The notes under the pieces: generated by a model
Databases searched by the model: none
Told to the model about the DNA's origin: nothing
Seen by the model: only the letters and a program-made list of their open reading frames with translations
Assembly: GCF_003938655.1 (NCBI RefSeq)
Contig: NZ_RJJT01000007.1
Span: 186,001 to 250,000 of the forward strand
Source: Rhizobium pisi
Lineage (GTDB): Bacteria; Pseudomonadota; Alphaproteobacteria; Rhizobiales; Rhizobiaceae
Length of the DNA: 64,000 nt
Direction of reading: 5' to 3'
Shown here: positions 42,415 through 52,173 of the stretch, one piece after another
Numbering within the stretch: position 1 is the stretch's first letter
How the letters are laid out: each line of letters begins with the position of its first letter
Translations under genes and position numbers: made by a program

Positions 42415-44691
42415 TTGCTGTCACCAGATAAACTTACGCCACGTATCGACCCTTCCCGCGATACGGGAAACGAAGCTGATTTCATCGATTTTGATAAGCT
42501 CATCGCAATTGCCCGCCGCCAGTGGCGAATCGTTGCGGCGTGCGCCGTTGCCTTCGGCATTCTGGGCATCGTGTACGTCATCACGGCGGTCCCGGTTTAC
42601 ACGGCCGATACGAGCGTCCTGATCGATCGCAGCGACAACCAGGTAATCAACCAGCTGGCGGCTTTCGGCCAGCTGGACGATGACGAAGGCACGGTCCTCA
42701 GCCAGGTCGAGCTACTGAAGTCCGACACGATCGCCTACGCCGTCGTCGACAAGCTGAAACTTGTCGACAACCCGCTGTTCATGGCGCCGAAGAACTCGCT
42801 TTTTTCCGTCGCATCGTTGAAATCCCTGGTGGATTTCAAATCATGGTTCGCCGATGATGGCGCCGATGCGCCCGATGTAGACATGAAGCGGCGCGGCGCG
42901 GCTGAGACCGTGGTGGCCAATATCGATGTCGAACGTGTTGGCAAGTCCTACGTTCTCGATGTCAGCTATACCTCGCAATCCCCCGATCTGGCGCGTCAAA
43001 TCGCGTCGGCGATTGCCGACGTCTATATGGTCGACAAGCTCAATTCGAAATACGAGGCAACGCGCCGGGCCGGCGAATGGCTGCAGGAGCGCATCGAAGA
43101 ACTCCGGCAGCAGGCGCTCGATACCGACCTTGCGGTCCAGAAGTTCCGCAGCGAGCATGGACTGGTCGAGGCAGCCGCCGGAACGCTTCTCAGCGATCAG
43201 CAGCTATCCGAGCTGAACAGCCAGCTGATCAGCGCCCAGGCGGCGACGGCGCAGGCTGAAGCAAAATATACCCGCATCAAGTCGATCATTGACGCCAAGC
43301 AGACCGACGCAATCGTCACCGACGTGCTCGACAGCTCGATTGCGAACGACCTTCGCAAGAAATATCTGGAGGCTTCGAAGCTCGACACTGAGATCGAGGC
43401 GCGGCTTGGTCCCGATCACGTGCAGGCGGTTCGCCTTCGTGCGGAGATGGCGGAATATCAACGGCTCATGTTCGACGAGTTGAATCGTATCGCCGAGAGC
43501 TATCAGAGCGAACTGCAAGTGGCGAAGTCGCGGGAGACCTCCCTGCGCGATAGCGTGACACAGGCGACGGGCGTGGCCGCGACGGCTGGCGAAACCCAGG
43601 TGCAGCTTCGCGAGCTCGAGCGGACGCGCGATACCTACAGGAATCTCTACCAGAACTTCCTGACGCGCTACCAGGAAGCCATTCAGCAGCAGAGTTTCCC
43701 GATTACCGCCGCGCGTATCATCACCACCGCTGAGACCCCGACGAAGCCGAGCGCCCCGAAGAGAAGCCTTGTCGTCGCTTTTGCGATGTTCCTGGGATGT
43801 GCATTCGGAAGCGGTATCGCAGCATTCCGTGAATTCCGCGACCGGTTCTTCCGCACCGGGGATGATGTCAAGGACATGCTCGACGTGGAATCTCTTGGCG
43901 TCATGCCGTTGGTTGAGGATAACGTCGACGATCCGACGCTGGTCGATCCAGGCAATCCGCGAAGCATAGCCAGGGGCAGCAAGACCACGACCTATGCCGA
44001 GGAACATCCGCTTTCGGCATTCGCCGAGACGCTTCGAAGCGCGAAAATCGCCATCGACATCAGTGCGGCCGATCAGCGCTGCAAGGTCATCGGCGTCGTT
44101 TCGAGCCTGCCTGGCGAGGGCAAGTCGACGACATCCATCAATTTTGCCAAGCTTTTGGCAATGCAGGGGGCACGTTGCCTGCTGATCGATGGCGATATGA
44201 GAAATCCGGGAGCGACCCGCGCAATCGGCCGCCATGCCGAGGCCGGTCTGCTCGAAGCGATCGTCGACAACCGCCCGCTCAAGGACCTCATCCTTCTCGA
44301 TCCCAAGACAAAGCTCGCATTCCTGCCGACGGTGGCGCGCTATCGCGTTCCACACTCTTCGGAACTGCTTGCCTCGCGCGGCATGGATCAACTCCTTGAA
44401 ACGGCGCGCCAGAGCTTTGATTACATCATCATCGACTTACCTCCTCTGGCTCCGGTGGTGGATGCGCGCGCCATCAATCCGAAGCTCGACGCAGTCGTCT
44501 TCGTGATCGAGTGGGGCAAGACTTCGCGGAAAGTGGTTCAGTCGACCCTGTTGTCCGAGCCGGATCTCTACAGCAAGTGCGTGGGTGTGATCCTGACCAA
44601 GGTCGATCCGTCGCAGATGAAGCTTTACCGGACGTTCGGCTCCAGCGAATATTATTATAAGCGTTATTCGCGGTACTATACCGAAAGCTGA
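42415..44691 (+). CDS. Polysaccharide co-polymerase with tyrosine autokinase domain (Wzc/ExoP-like)
   Basis: 758 residues from a TTG at 42415 with GGAG 7 nt before. Wzz domain: span about 40-60, large periplasmic coiled part, and PTKPSAPKRSLVV before the second span (about 440-460). Kinase: Walker A SLPGEGKSTTSINFAK, Walker A' LIDGDMRNP, Walker B IIIDLPPLAP. The C-terminus is a Tyr cluster (SEYYYKRYSRYYTES), the autophosphorylation site of BY-kinases. Controls length and export. Translationally coupled to the next gene by TGATG. Confidence 0.93.
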   Translation: MLSPDKLTPRIDPSRDTGNEADFIDFDKLIAIARRQWRIVAACAVAFGILGIVYVITAVPVYTADTSVLIDRSDNQVINQLAAFGQLDDDEGTVLSQVELLKSDTIAYAVVDKLKLVDNPLFMAPKNSLFSVASLKSLVDFKSWFADDGADAPDVDMKRRGAAETVVANIDVERVGKSYVLDVSYTSQSPDLARQIASAIADVYMVDKLNSKYEATRRAGEWLQERIEELRQQALDTDLAVQKFRSEHGLVEAAAGTLLSDQQLSELNSQLISAQAATAQAEAKYTRIKSIIDAKQTDAIVTDVLDSSIANDLRKKYLEASKLDTEIEARLGPDHVQAVRLRAEMAEYQRLMFDELNRIAESYQSELQVAKSRETSLRDSVTQATGVAATAGETQVQLRELERTRDTYRNLYQNFLTRYQEAIQQQSFPITAARIITTAETPTKPSAPKRSLVVAFAMFLGCAFGSGIAAFREFRDRFFRTGDDVKDMLDVESLGVMPLVEDNVDDPTLVDPGNPRSIARGSKTTTYAEEHPLSAFAETLRSAKIAIDISAADQRCKVIGVVSSLPGEGKSTTSINFAKLLAMQGARCLLIDGDMRNPGATRAIGRHAEAGLLEAIVDNRPLKDLILLDPKTKLAFLPTVARYRVPHSSELLASRGMDQLLETARQSFDYIIIDLPPLAPVVDARAINPKLDAVVFVIEWGKTSRKVVQSTLLSEPDLYSKCVGVILTKVDPSQMKLYRTFGSSEYYYKRYSRYYTES

Positions 44692-45398
44692 TGGCCAGCG
44701 GTCGGTTCGTCTCGGTCACCAGGATCGTTTTCGTAATCGTCACCGCCATTTTCGCGGCGCTAGCTGGTCGAGAGCTGTACGCTTCAATAAGAGCGGCCAG
44801 CATCTCGATCGTCGCCGAAAGGATCGAGCGCGGCGAGACCGTCGCGGATGACGTCACGGCCAAGTATGCCTCTCGGACCGTCGATATGATTGCCGGAGAT
44901 TATTGCCGGTCCGATATCACAGCCGCCGGGGTCACGCTTGTTCTGGCGCAGTTCGATCGGCAGAATATCAATAGCAATTACGACGCCTGGGTTGTTGCCG
45001 CCTCGAACGCCCGCCGTTATCTGCAATATGCTCTTTCCTGCATGCCGACGAACAGCAATTTCTGGCTGCGCCTGGCGGCCGTTCAGTCGGCCATTGCGGA
45101 AGAGCCGCTGTCGATTGCAGGGATGATGAAGCGTTCTGTTGCGCTCGCGCCCTATGACCAGTCGATGATTCTGAGCCGGTTCTATTTTTGGAACGGTTTC
45201 ACCGATGCGACGCTTTCGGCGGCCAATAATGCGCTCGATAGCGATCTCACGACGATGCTGAAACTCGGCGACCGGTGCATGGTCAACGCCACCATAAAGA
45301 GGCAGATCAGCCCGCAGCTCCGTCCAATCTTTGATAAAACCTGGACGAACGTCGGAACGGCGGCGACGGCCCGCTTCCAACAGCGCTGCAGCAAATAA
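44691..45398 (+). CDS. Membrane-anchored protein coupled to the Wzc-like kinase, unknown
   Basis: 235 residues. One N-terminal span (about 8-27, IVFVIVTAIFAALAGRELYA) and a periplasmic helical part with repeats resembling TPR-like helices (SNARRYLQYALSCMPTNSNFWLRLAAVQSAIA). Four Cys. No family is recognised. Its start overlaps the kinase stop, which implies a linked role in polymer export. A terminator follows. Confidence 0.72.
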   Translation: MASGRFVSVTRIVFVIVTAIFAALAGRELYASIRAASISIVAERIERGETVADDVTAKYASRTVDMIAGDYCRSDITAAGVTLVLAQFDRQNINSNYDAWVVAASNARRYLQYALSCMPTNSNFWLRLAAVQSAIAEEPLSIAGMMKRSVALAPYDQSMILSRFYFWNGFTDATLSAANNALDSDLTTMLKLGDRCMVNATIKRQISPQLRPIFDKTWTNVGTAATARFQQRCSK

Positions 45399-45515
45399 CC
45401 GTTTTCGCAGGTTGTTAGAGGCCGCCCCAAAATTCAAACGGGCCTGTGACCGTGCCACCAAACAGGCTGCCAATATGGGCCGTCAAAATTCCGGCAAATC
45501 AAACTTGATATGCAA

Positions 45516-45546
45516 CAACGCCCGCTGCTTGCTGCGGCGGGCGTTG
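45516..45546. terminator. Hairpin terminator between convergent genes
   Basis: CAACGCCCGC (45516-45525) pairs with GCGGGCGTTG (45537-45546). It lies between the end of the export operon and the end of the leftward Rap-like gene and can serve both. Confidence 0.7.
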
Positions 45547-45570
45547 CTTATTGACTGGCTTGATCGATGA

Positions 45571-46278
45571 TCAGACGACGGCGCCGGAGACGACGTCGGT
45601 GCCGGTAATGTTGAGCGTCAGAATGCCGACATCCGTATGACCGTCGCCGTCGGAGATCTTGTAGTACTGGACCGTTTCCGTAACGTGATCGCCGTTAGCG
45701 ATATCCGACGTCAGTTCATAGCTGAATGAGCCATCCACTTTGACATGGAACGTGCCGTAAGTGCCGGCGATGTCGGTGGTTGCGCTTGGATTGCCGTTTA
45801 CGTTCGTGCCGTCGAACACACGAAGGAAGAGCTTGCCGTTATCGCCCGGAATGTCGTTGGTGAGAACGTTGCCGCCGATGGCATCGCCTTCGTTGAAGCT
45901 CAAGTGATCATCGACAGCGACCGGCTTGACCTGGGTTACGCCCTGGATGTTCAGGGTGAACACGCCGACGTCGGTGTGGCCGGCGCCGTCGGAAATCTTG
46001 TAGGAGACGCGTTCGGTCAGCGTTTCGCCGTTGGTGAAGCCGATCTTGGCAGCGGCGCTCAGGACGTAGGTATAGCTGCCGTCCGGCTTGACGAAGAAGG
46101 TGCCGAAGTCGCCCTGGATTTCGGTGACCTGGCTGTTGCCCTGCTTGGCGCCGACGCTCTGTTGATCGAAAGCGCGCAGGAAAAGGTTGCCGTCTGATGT
46201 ATCGTTAGACAGTATATTGCCTGAGATGGCATCGGTTTCCAGGAATGTTGCAGTATCATCGGTTGCGTGAATAGCCAT
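45571..46278 (-). CDS. Rap-like secreted cadherin-like/VCBS adhesin
   Basis: 235 residues made of two homologous cadherin-like (Ra/VCBS) repeats: about 1-115 and 116-235. Each repeat has D-D-x5-E-x-D/A-I-x-G-N-x-L-x-N-D, then G-T-F-x-V-K-x-DGS-Y/F-x-Y and YKISDG-x-GHTDVG. The Asp-rich turns suggest calcium sites. Rhizobium RapA1/RapA2 have the same length and two-domain build, bind acidic exopolysaccharide and leave the cell through PrsD-PrsE. No signal peptide; the C-terminus GTDVVSGAVV suits type I export. AAGGAGA lies before the ATG at 46278. Confidence 0.82.
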   Translation of the reverse strand: MAIHATDDTATFLETDAISGNILSNDTSDGNLFLRAFDQQSVGAKQGNSQVTEIQGDFGTFFVKPDGSYTYVLSAAAKIGFTNGETLTERVSYKISDGAGHTDVGVFTLNIQGVTQVKPVAVDDHLSFNEGDAIGGNVLTNDIPGDNGKLFLRVFDGTNVNGNPSATTDIAGTYGTFHVKVDGSFSYELTSDIANGDHVTETVQYYKISDGDGHTDVGILTLNITGTDVVSGAVV

Positions 46279-46961
46279 TATTGTCTCTCCTTGAATTAAT
46301 ATTCGCGGATCAGGTCTGACCTTCGCGAGCTGCCCGATTAAGTATATGTTAATACAACGAGTCAAGGACATAGTTAACGACTAGTGAACATTTTTGGGTC
46401 TGTTGTGCAATAACAACACACGCAGAATGTGCATAAGCTGATGAAACACTTGGGTATTATTGTGTTAATAATAAGTGAAGATGCTGATGCCAAACTGGTT
46501 ATGATTTTTTCTTCAGGAGACAAGAATCGTTATTCCTGGGCAATTAGTAAGAATACGAGGATCTGTGAATCTGAAGATGATGTTTTCCTATAATCCCTTT
46601 GGGTTAGCGTGGTAACATTGAGGTTTGTTTTGGTGTTCCGGCTAACAACTTTAATAATCGAGCGTGTCTGATGTAAAAAATATGGTTACCTGCTTTTCTA
46701 AGTAAATCCTTCTATAAATTCAAATAAACGTTTCCGAAATACCTTGGGGATTTCCTGATGTTCGACGCGGATCCAAGGTAAACGAAACTTTTCGTTGTGC
46801 GGTGCAACCTTGTTGCGGCGCAACAATACATGCTCCCGGAAGTTGTTTATCCTCAGAAAGCAAGAATTATCACGAGATACACAGCATTTTAGTGTTTCAT
46901 TTTAGCAGCCGGAGAGAGGTCAGCGGTTACAAGATTTCCAATATCTAGGGAGATTTGCCGC
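46279..46961. promoter_or_regulatory. AT-rich divergent control region for the two secreted proteins
   Basis: 683 nt between the leftward Rap-like and rightward beta-helix genes; much richer in A and T than the surroundings. Notable are TGTTGT-GCAATA-ACAACA (46401-46418) and GTTGC-GGC-GCAAC (46813-46825). Low-GC, bendable DNA of this kind is where MucR/Ros or H-NS-like silencers act in rhizobial surface genes; that is inference. No gene seen. Confidence 0.5.
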
Positions 46962-48590
46962 ATGACCGTCTACTATGTGAATTCAGTCATAGGATCTGAC
47001 AAGAACAGCGGAACCAGCGATGGTTCAGCTTTTGCGACGTTGTCGGCCGTTGAATCCTTGAAGCTGAAGCCGGGCGACAGCGTGCTCCTTGCCGCCGGAA
47101 GCGTGTTCAATGAACAGTTCGACCTGAAATATTCAGGCAGCGTCAGCGCTCCGATCACGATCGGCAGCTATGGCGCCGGCGATGCGCCGGTCATTCGCGG
47201 CGGCACTAACGGTATCCATGGTTCGAGTGCTTCGAATATCGTGGTGGAGAATATCAAGATCACGGATACCGGGGCGAACGCGATATATGCAGGAAGTGTT
47301 TCGAACTGGACGGTCCGAAATGTCGAGGTGACGAATGCGGGGCTCTCCGGAAAGGCAGGCTCCGTCAGCTTCCAATTCAGCCAAAACATCACGATCGAGA
47401 ACAGCACGATTACCGGTGTCCGTGCCGACGGTATTTGGATGGATAAGGTAAACGGCGTCACTCTGGTTAACAACGTCGTCTCCCACAATCAGGGCAGTGT
47501 GGCAGACGCGATCCAGCTCAATGACAGCAGCAATATCCTGATCAAAGGCAATTATCTGGATCAGACGGCCGCCAACAGCAACAAGGGTGTGCTGGTGCTG
47601 ATCCGGGCCGAAAATGCGGTGGTTGAGGACAATACGCTGGTCGGCGGCGGCTTCGGGGTGAGCGCCCAGGCAGGCAAGAATATCGCTATCCACGACAATG
47701 ATATCTCGGGATTCGGCGGTTACAGCTGGTCGTATGGCATCGGTCTTGGCGATTCCGGTGATGCGAAAAACTACGACATCAGCGGAAATTACGTGCATGG
47801 CGGCGTGTATGGTGTTTTGGTCAGCGCTGTCGGCTATCCAAACTATGTCCGCGAGAATATCGATATCCACGACAACGTCTTTGAAGGACTGTCCTCGTCG
47901 GCGTTGAAGGTCGACAGGACGGCATCAGGTTCTTTCCACGACAATATCATAGACAGCCTGGTGACGACGCTGACGATGCCAGCCGCAATTGCCGCTCAGA
48001 ACACGTTCTCCGTTGGCGAAAACAAGACGCTGGAACAGGCGCAGGCCGAACTCGATAGTCACGCGAGCGGCGGCACGACCAGCAATTCGGGTTCGCCAAC
48101 CGAGCAAACGCCCGCCGCACCGGTCGTCGAGCCGCATGTCGAGGCTCCCGCGCAGCCCCAGGCAAGCACTCCGGTGCCGGCTGGCGACACGCACACCACG
48201 TCTCTTCCTCCGGTTCCCGTTCCGACGATCGCCGCAGTCCATGACAGCCTGAATATCTCGACCAATACCGGCAGCGCTTATCATGGCAATCTTCTCGAAA
48301 ACGACAGTGCGGCCAATGGCATCTTGCTGCTGCGCCGCTTCGGTGACAGCGGGGTGGACAAGCACGGCCTGACGCTGACCGGGAAATACGGCGTCATCCA
48401 TGTGGAAAGTGATGGCGACTACACCTACACGGTCGATGCGGCGAAACTCGGCGGTCTCAGCGGCAAGGTCAGCGAGTCCTTCCAGTACAAGATCTCCGAT
48501 GGCGCTTCACATATTGACTCGGATAGCTTGAGCATCGCCATCAATGTGGATGCGTTCCACAGCAGCCACGCCTCGCATGCCTTGGTCTGA
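46962..48590 (+). CDS. Secreted right-handed beta-helix protein with C-terminal cadherin-like domain
   Basis: 542 residues, no signal peptide. Residues 1-355 form a right-handed parallel beta-helix (repeated NIxIxxNxIxG-type rungs, e.g. NITIENSTITGVRADGI, NAVVEDNTLVGGGFGV, NIDIHDNVFEG), the fold of polysaccharide lyases and mannuronan C5-epimerases. A Pro/Thr-rich linker (about 380-425) leads to a cadherin-like/VCBS domain (about 428-535; GKYGVIHVESDGDYTYTV and YKISDGASHID) like the Rap repeats. No RTX nonapeptides. Likely a polysaccharide-modifying enzyme or binder exported by the type I system coded next. GGGAG precedes the ATG. Confidence 0.8.
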   Translation: MTVYYVNSVIGSDKNSGTSDGSAFATLSAVESLKLKPGDSVLLAAGSVFNEQFDLKYSGSVSAPITIGSYGAGDAPVIRGGTNGIHGSSASNIVVENIKITDTGANAIYAGSVSNWTVRNVEVTNAGLSGKAGSVSFQFSQNITIENSTITGVRADGIWMDKVNGVTLVNNVVSHNQGSVADAIQLNDSSNILIKGNYLDQTAANSNKGVLVLIRAENAVVEDNTLVGGGFGVSAQAGKNIAIHDNDISGFGGYSWSYGIGLGDSGDAKNYDISGNYVHGGVYGVLVSAVGYPNYVRENIDIHDNVFEGLSSSALKVDRTASGSFHDNIIDSLVTTLTMPAAIAAQNTFSVGENKTLEQAQAELDSHASGGTTSNSGSPTEQTPAAPVVEPHVEAPAQPQASTPVPAGDTHTTSLPPVPVPTIAAVHDSLNISTNTGSAYHGNLLENDSAANGILLLRRFGDSGVDKHGLTLTGKYGVIHVESDGDYTYTVDAAKLGGLSGKVSESFQYKISDGASHIDSDSLSIAINVDAFHSSHASHALV

Positions 48591-49082
48591 TGCGCGTCAC
48601 GGCAGCATCAGCCGGCCGTCCCCCGGCCGGCTTCCTGCGACTGCGAAGCTTGGTTGACGAAATATCGCAAGTGATCGAGCCGGCGAGAGGGGCCGGCGGG
48701 CAGTCACAAACTGTGTTTGCCGTTCACAGTCAAAGAAACTATAGATTGCATATATAGTTAATCCCCCAGTAAATATGGTGTCTATGCGTGCGAAGCGGTC
48801 GCTGCTCTGAGCCGTTATTGGGCGTTTTGCAATTTTCACTTGCTTCGATCGGTATATTTAGCGTAGCGTTAACCTGGAGCCGCTGAAATCGTTCGCTATA
48901 AATTGGAATTTTCGGTCATCTTTCGGTACGATTCTTATAATAAGTCGTGCCTTGCAAGCGGAAGTTCGGCGCTGGCGCCGGGATCCAAGTAGTCATCATT
49001 GATCGGGCCTCACGGCCCGTAGCTGCAACGTGTGCGGGCGTATTTGTTTGTGTGCGGTGCGGCAGAAGAGGGATTAATATTG
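48591..49082. other. Intergenic region before the type I secretion genes
   Basis: 492 nt without a gene. A GC-rich inverted segment (GGCCGTCCCCCGGCCGGC, 48613-48630) follows the beta-helix gene and may end it. The rest is AT-rich (near 48880-48945) and probably holds the promoter of the secretion operon. No exact motif recognised. Confidence 0.4.
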
Positions 49083-50849
49083 GTGTTTCAGAGTTCAGCA
49101 GCTGATGTCAGCGAGCCATCCAAAGCCTTGCGGAAGTGCAAGGGCGGCCTTGTCTTTATCGGTATAGCAAGCGCGCTTATCAATATCCTTTATCTCACAA
49201 GCTCGTTTTTCATGCTCGAGGTATATGACCGCGTCATTCCGAGCAAAAGCATTCCGACGCTGGCTGCCTTGGCAATACTTGCGCTCACTCTCTATGCTTT
49301 CCAGGGCGCGTTCGAAGTCCTGCGCAGCAGGATGCTCGTGCGTGTTGCCGGCTCGCTTGATGAGATGATGAACGGACGTGTATTCCGGGCGATCATCAAG
49401 GCGCCGTTGAAGGTCAAGATCGGCGGCGACGGGCTGCAGCCCTTGCGCGACTTCGACCAGATCAGGACTTTCCTCTCCGGCATGGGCCCGACGGCGATGT
49501 TCGATCTGCCCTGGCTGCCCTTCTATATCGTGATCTGTTTTCTGTTTCATCCGGCGATCGGATATATCGCCATCGGCGGCTCGCTGGTTCTCGCCATCCT
49601 GACGTTCCTGACCAATCAGGGAACGCGGACGCTCTCGAAAAAGCAGTCCGACGCCGCCAATATGCGGAATGGCTTTGCCCAGACCTCGATCCGCAACTCC
49701 GAAGTCATCCATGCGATGGGCATGGCCGGCACGATGGCGGAAATCTGGGATCGGAAGAATGAGGAGTACCGTTCCATCACCCGGCAGGCCTCGGATGTCG
49801 GCAACGGATATGCGACCCTGTCGAAGATTTTCCGTATCGCCCTGCAATCGGGAACGCTGGCAACCGGCGCCATCCTGGTCATTCAAGGGCAGGCTTCCTC
49901 GGGCATCATCATTGCCGGTTCCATCCTGACGTCCCGCGCTCTCGCGCCTGTAGAAGCTGCGATCGGAAACTGGCGCGGTTTCGTTTCCGCGCAGCAAAGC
50001 TGGGCGCGGCTTTCCAATCTCCTGAAAACCATTCCGGAAATTCCGGCCCCGCTCGCGCTTGCGGCTCCGTCCAAGCAGGTGACGGTCGAGGGGCTGGCAA
50101 GCGGCCCGCCGGCAGGCCAGCGCCTGGTCATTTCCGACGTCAGCTTCGGCTTGAGGGCAGGGAGCGCGCTCGGGGTCATCGGTTACAGCGCCTCGGGCAA
50201 GTCGTCATTGGCGCGTGCGATGATGGGCATCTGGCCGACCGTCAGAGGATCCATTCGTCTCGATGGCGCGGCACTCGACCAGTGGGATACCGACGCGCTC
50301 GGCCGGCACATCGGCTATCTCCCGCAGGACGTCGAGCTCTTCTCCGGCACGGTCGCGCAGAATATCTGCCGCTTCGCCAAGGACATGTCGCCCGAGGCGG
50401 TGGTCGCCGCGGCAAGGGCAGCGCGTGTTCACGATCTCATTCTTCGTCTGCCGAACGGCTATGAAACGGAAATCGGTGAGGGCGGGGCATCGCTTTCGGC
50501 CGGCCAGAGACAGCGTATCGCGCTTGCAAGGGCGCTTTACGGCGAGCCCTTCCTCGTCGTGCTCGACGAACCGAACTCCAATCTCGACGAAGAGGGCGAA
50601 CGGGCGCTGAGCGCGGCGATCATGAGCGTGCGTGCGCGCGGCGGCATCGTCGTCGTCATCGCGCATCGGTCCGGCGTTCTGGCGGTGTGCGATTTCGTCC
50701 TGATGATGCAGGACGGCCGGATGATCGCATTCGGTCCCAAGGAAGAAGTCATGGCTCGCGTCAGCCGCCCGGAAGCGGCGCGCGCGCCGATTGCTGACCG
50801 CGTGGCTCAGCTCAAGGTCGTCGTCGACGGCATGAATGCGGCCGAATAG
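49083..50849 (+). CDS. Type I secretion ABC transporter/permease (PrsD-like)
   Basis: 588 residues. Transmembrane domain (about 20-300) with ILYLTSSFFMLEVYDRVIPSKSIPTL, the usual opening of PrsD/AprD exporters that lack a C39-like N-terminal domain. ATPase domain: Walker A GYSASGKSSLA, GLY linker PQDVELFSGTVAQNI, signature LSAGQRQR, Walker B LVVLDEPNSNLD. Exports C-terminal-signal proteins. Start at GTG 49083 or TTG 49080; AGAGGG lies before them. The membrane fusion partner follows after 16 nt. Confidence 0.9.
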   Translation: MFQSSAADVSEPSKALRKCKGGLVFIGIASALINILYLTSSFFMLEVYDRVIPSKSIPTLAALAILALTLYAFQGAFEVLRSRMLVRVAGSLDEMMNGRVFRAIIKAPLKVKIGGDGLQPLRDFDQIRTFLSGMGPTAMFDLPWLPFYIVICFLFHPAIGYIAIGGSLVLAILTFLTNQGTRTLSKKQSDAANMRNGFAQTSIRNSEVIHAMGMAGTMAEIWDRKNEEYRSITRQASDVGNGYATLSKIFRIALQSGTLATGAILVIQGQASSGIIIAGSILTSRALAPVEAAIGNWRGFVSAQQSWARLSNLLKTIPEIPAPLALAAPSKQVTVEGLASGPPAGQRLVISDVSFGLRAGSALGVIGYSASGKSSLARAMMGIWPTVRGSIRLDGAALDQWDTDALGRHIGYLPQDVELFSGTVAQNICRFAKDMSPEAVVAAARAARVHDLILRLPNGYETEIGEGGASLSAGQRQRIALARALYGEPFLVVLDEPNSNLDEEGERALSAAIMSVRARGGIVVVIAHRSGVLAVCDFVLMMQDGRMIAFGPKEEVMARVSRPEAARAPIADRVAQLKVVVDGMNAAE

Positions 50850-50865
50850 GCCGGAGGACGTATTT

Positions 50866-52173
50866 GTGAGTAAGATCATCAGTGAATCGAAGCGCTCGCT
50901 CAATCGCCATGTCATGGTTGTCGGCGCTTTGTCGATCGCCCTCGTTTGCGGCATTGGCGGCTGGGCAGCGACGACGGAACTTTCGAGCGCCGTCATCGGC
51001 GAGGGCGTGGTCGTCGTCAACGGCGATGTGAAGAAGATCCAGCACCTAACGGGCGGTATCGTGTCGCAGCTCCTGGTCGCGGAAAATGACCATGTGACGG
51101 CTGGACAGGTCCTCATACGGCTCGATGGAACAACGACAAAGGCCCAGCTCTCGATCGTCGAGAGCACGCTCGCCCAGCTTTATGCGCGCCGTGCCCGTCT
51201 GAAAGCTGAACGGATCGGCGCCGAGTCGTTCGAGGTCGAGGAAAATATCAGCGATCTGACATCCAGCACCTCGGCGCAGAAGCTGCTCGACGGCGAGCGG
51301 AAGCTGTTCGATAGCCGCAGGTCGGCGCTTGTGGGAATGAAGAGCCAGCTGGAGTCGCGCAAGGATCAGTTGGGCGAGCAGATCAAAGGGTTGGTCGTGC
51401 AGATCAACGCGACCAATGATTCCCTCGGCCTGATCGAAGAGGAGCTGGAAGGCGTCGACACCCTCTACAAGAAGGGTCTCGTCACGCTTCAGCGTTTGAA
51501 TCAGCTGAAGCGCGCACGCGCCGATCTCCAGGGCAATAGCGGCCAGGAAATCGCGGCGAAGGCGGAGGCCGAGGGCAAGGCGATCGAGATCGATCGCCAG
51601 TCGATCCAGCTGGATGAAGATCGTCGTTCCGAGATCGCCAAGGATCTGACCGATGTCGAAGCACAGATTGCCGAATATGAAGAGCGCCGCGGAACTGCGC
51701 TCGATCAACTCCACCGTCTCGAGATTACCGCACCGCTGAGCGGGCGGGTTCACGAGCTTGCGGTTCACACCGTCAATGGGGTCATCGATCCCGGTCAGAC
51801 TCTGATGCTCGTCGTTCCCGAAAATGACGATCTCACGGTCGAGGCGAAGGTCGCGACCCGCGACATCGACCAGATTCACGTCAGCCAATCCGTCGATGTC
51901 AGGTTCAGCGCCTTCGATCAGCGTACGACGCCTGATGTGGGCGGCGAGATCACCTCCATCGCGCCCGATATCGTCAGAGACGAGCGGACAGGCATCAGCT
52001 ACTATCCCATCCGTGTCAAGCCGAAGGCTGACAGCCTGGCGAAGCTGAAGTCGATAAAGCTCTATCCGGGCATGCCCGCCGAAGTCTTCATCAAGATCGG
52101 CGACAGGACCGTTATCTCCTATCTCACGAAGCCGCTGAGCGATCAGATGCAGCACGTATTTCGCGAGGAGTGA
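50866..52173 (+). CDS. Type I secretion membrane fusion protein (PrsE/HlyD-like)
   Basis: 435 residues from GTG 50866 (GGAGG 8 nt upstream). One span (about 18-40; VVGALSIALVCGIGGWAAT), lipoyl half (VKKIQHLTGGIVSQLLVAENDHVTAGQVLIRLD), a long coiled coil of about 170 residues and the HlyD C-terminal domain (APLSGRVHELAVHTVNGVIDPGQTLM, IRVKPKADSL). Works with the ABC protein before it and an outer membrane TolC not coded here. Confidence 0.9.
   Translation: MSKIISESKRSLNRHVMVVGALSIALVCGIGGWAATTELSSAVIGEGVVVVNGDVKKIQHLTGGIVSQLLVAENDHVTAGQVLIRLDGTTTKAQLSIVESTLAQLYARRARLKAERIGAESFEVEENISDLTSSTSAQKLLDGERKLFDSRRSALVGMKSQLESRKDQLGEQIKGLVVQINATNDSLGLIEEELEGVDTLYKKGLVTLQRLNQLKRARADLQGNSGQEIAAKAEAEGKAIEIDRQSIQLDEDRRSEIAKDLTDVEAQIAEYEERRGTALDQLHRLEITAPLSGRVHELAVHTVNGVIDPGQTLMLVVPENDDLTVEAKVATRDIDQIHVSQSVDVRFSAFDQRTTPDVGGEITSIAPDIVRDERTGISYYPIRVKPKADSLAKLKSIKLYPGMPAEVFIKIGDRTVISYLTKPLSDQMQHVFREE

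Noticed and set aside
45571..48590. RTX toxin-type calcium repeats in the secreted proteins
   Set aside because: No GGxGxDxUx nonapeptides are present; the repeats are cadherin-like/VCBS.
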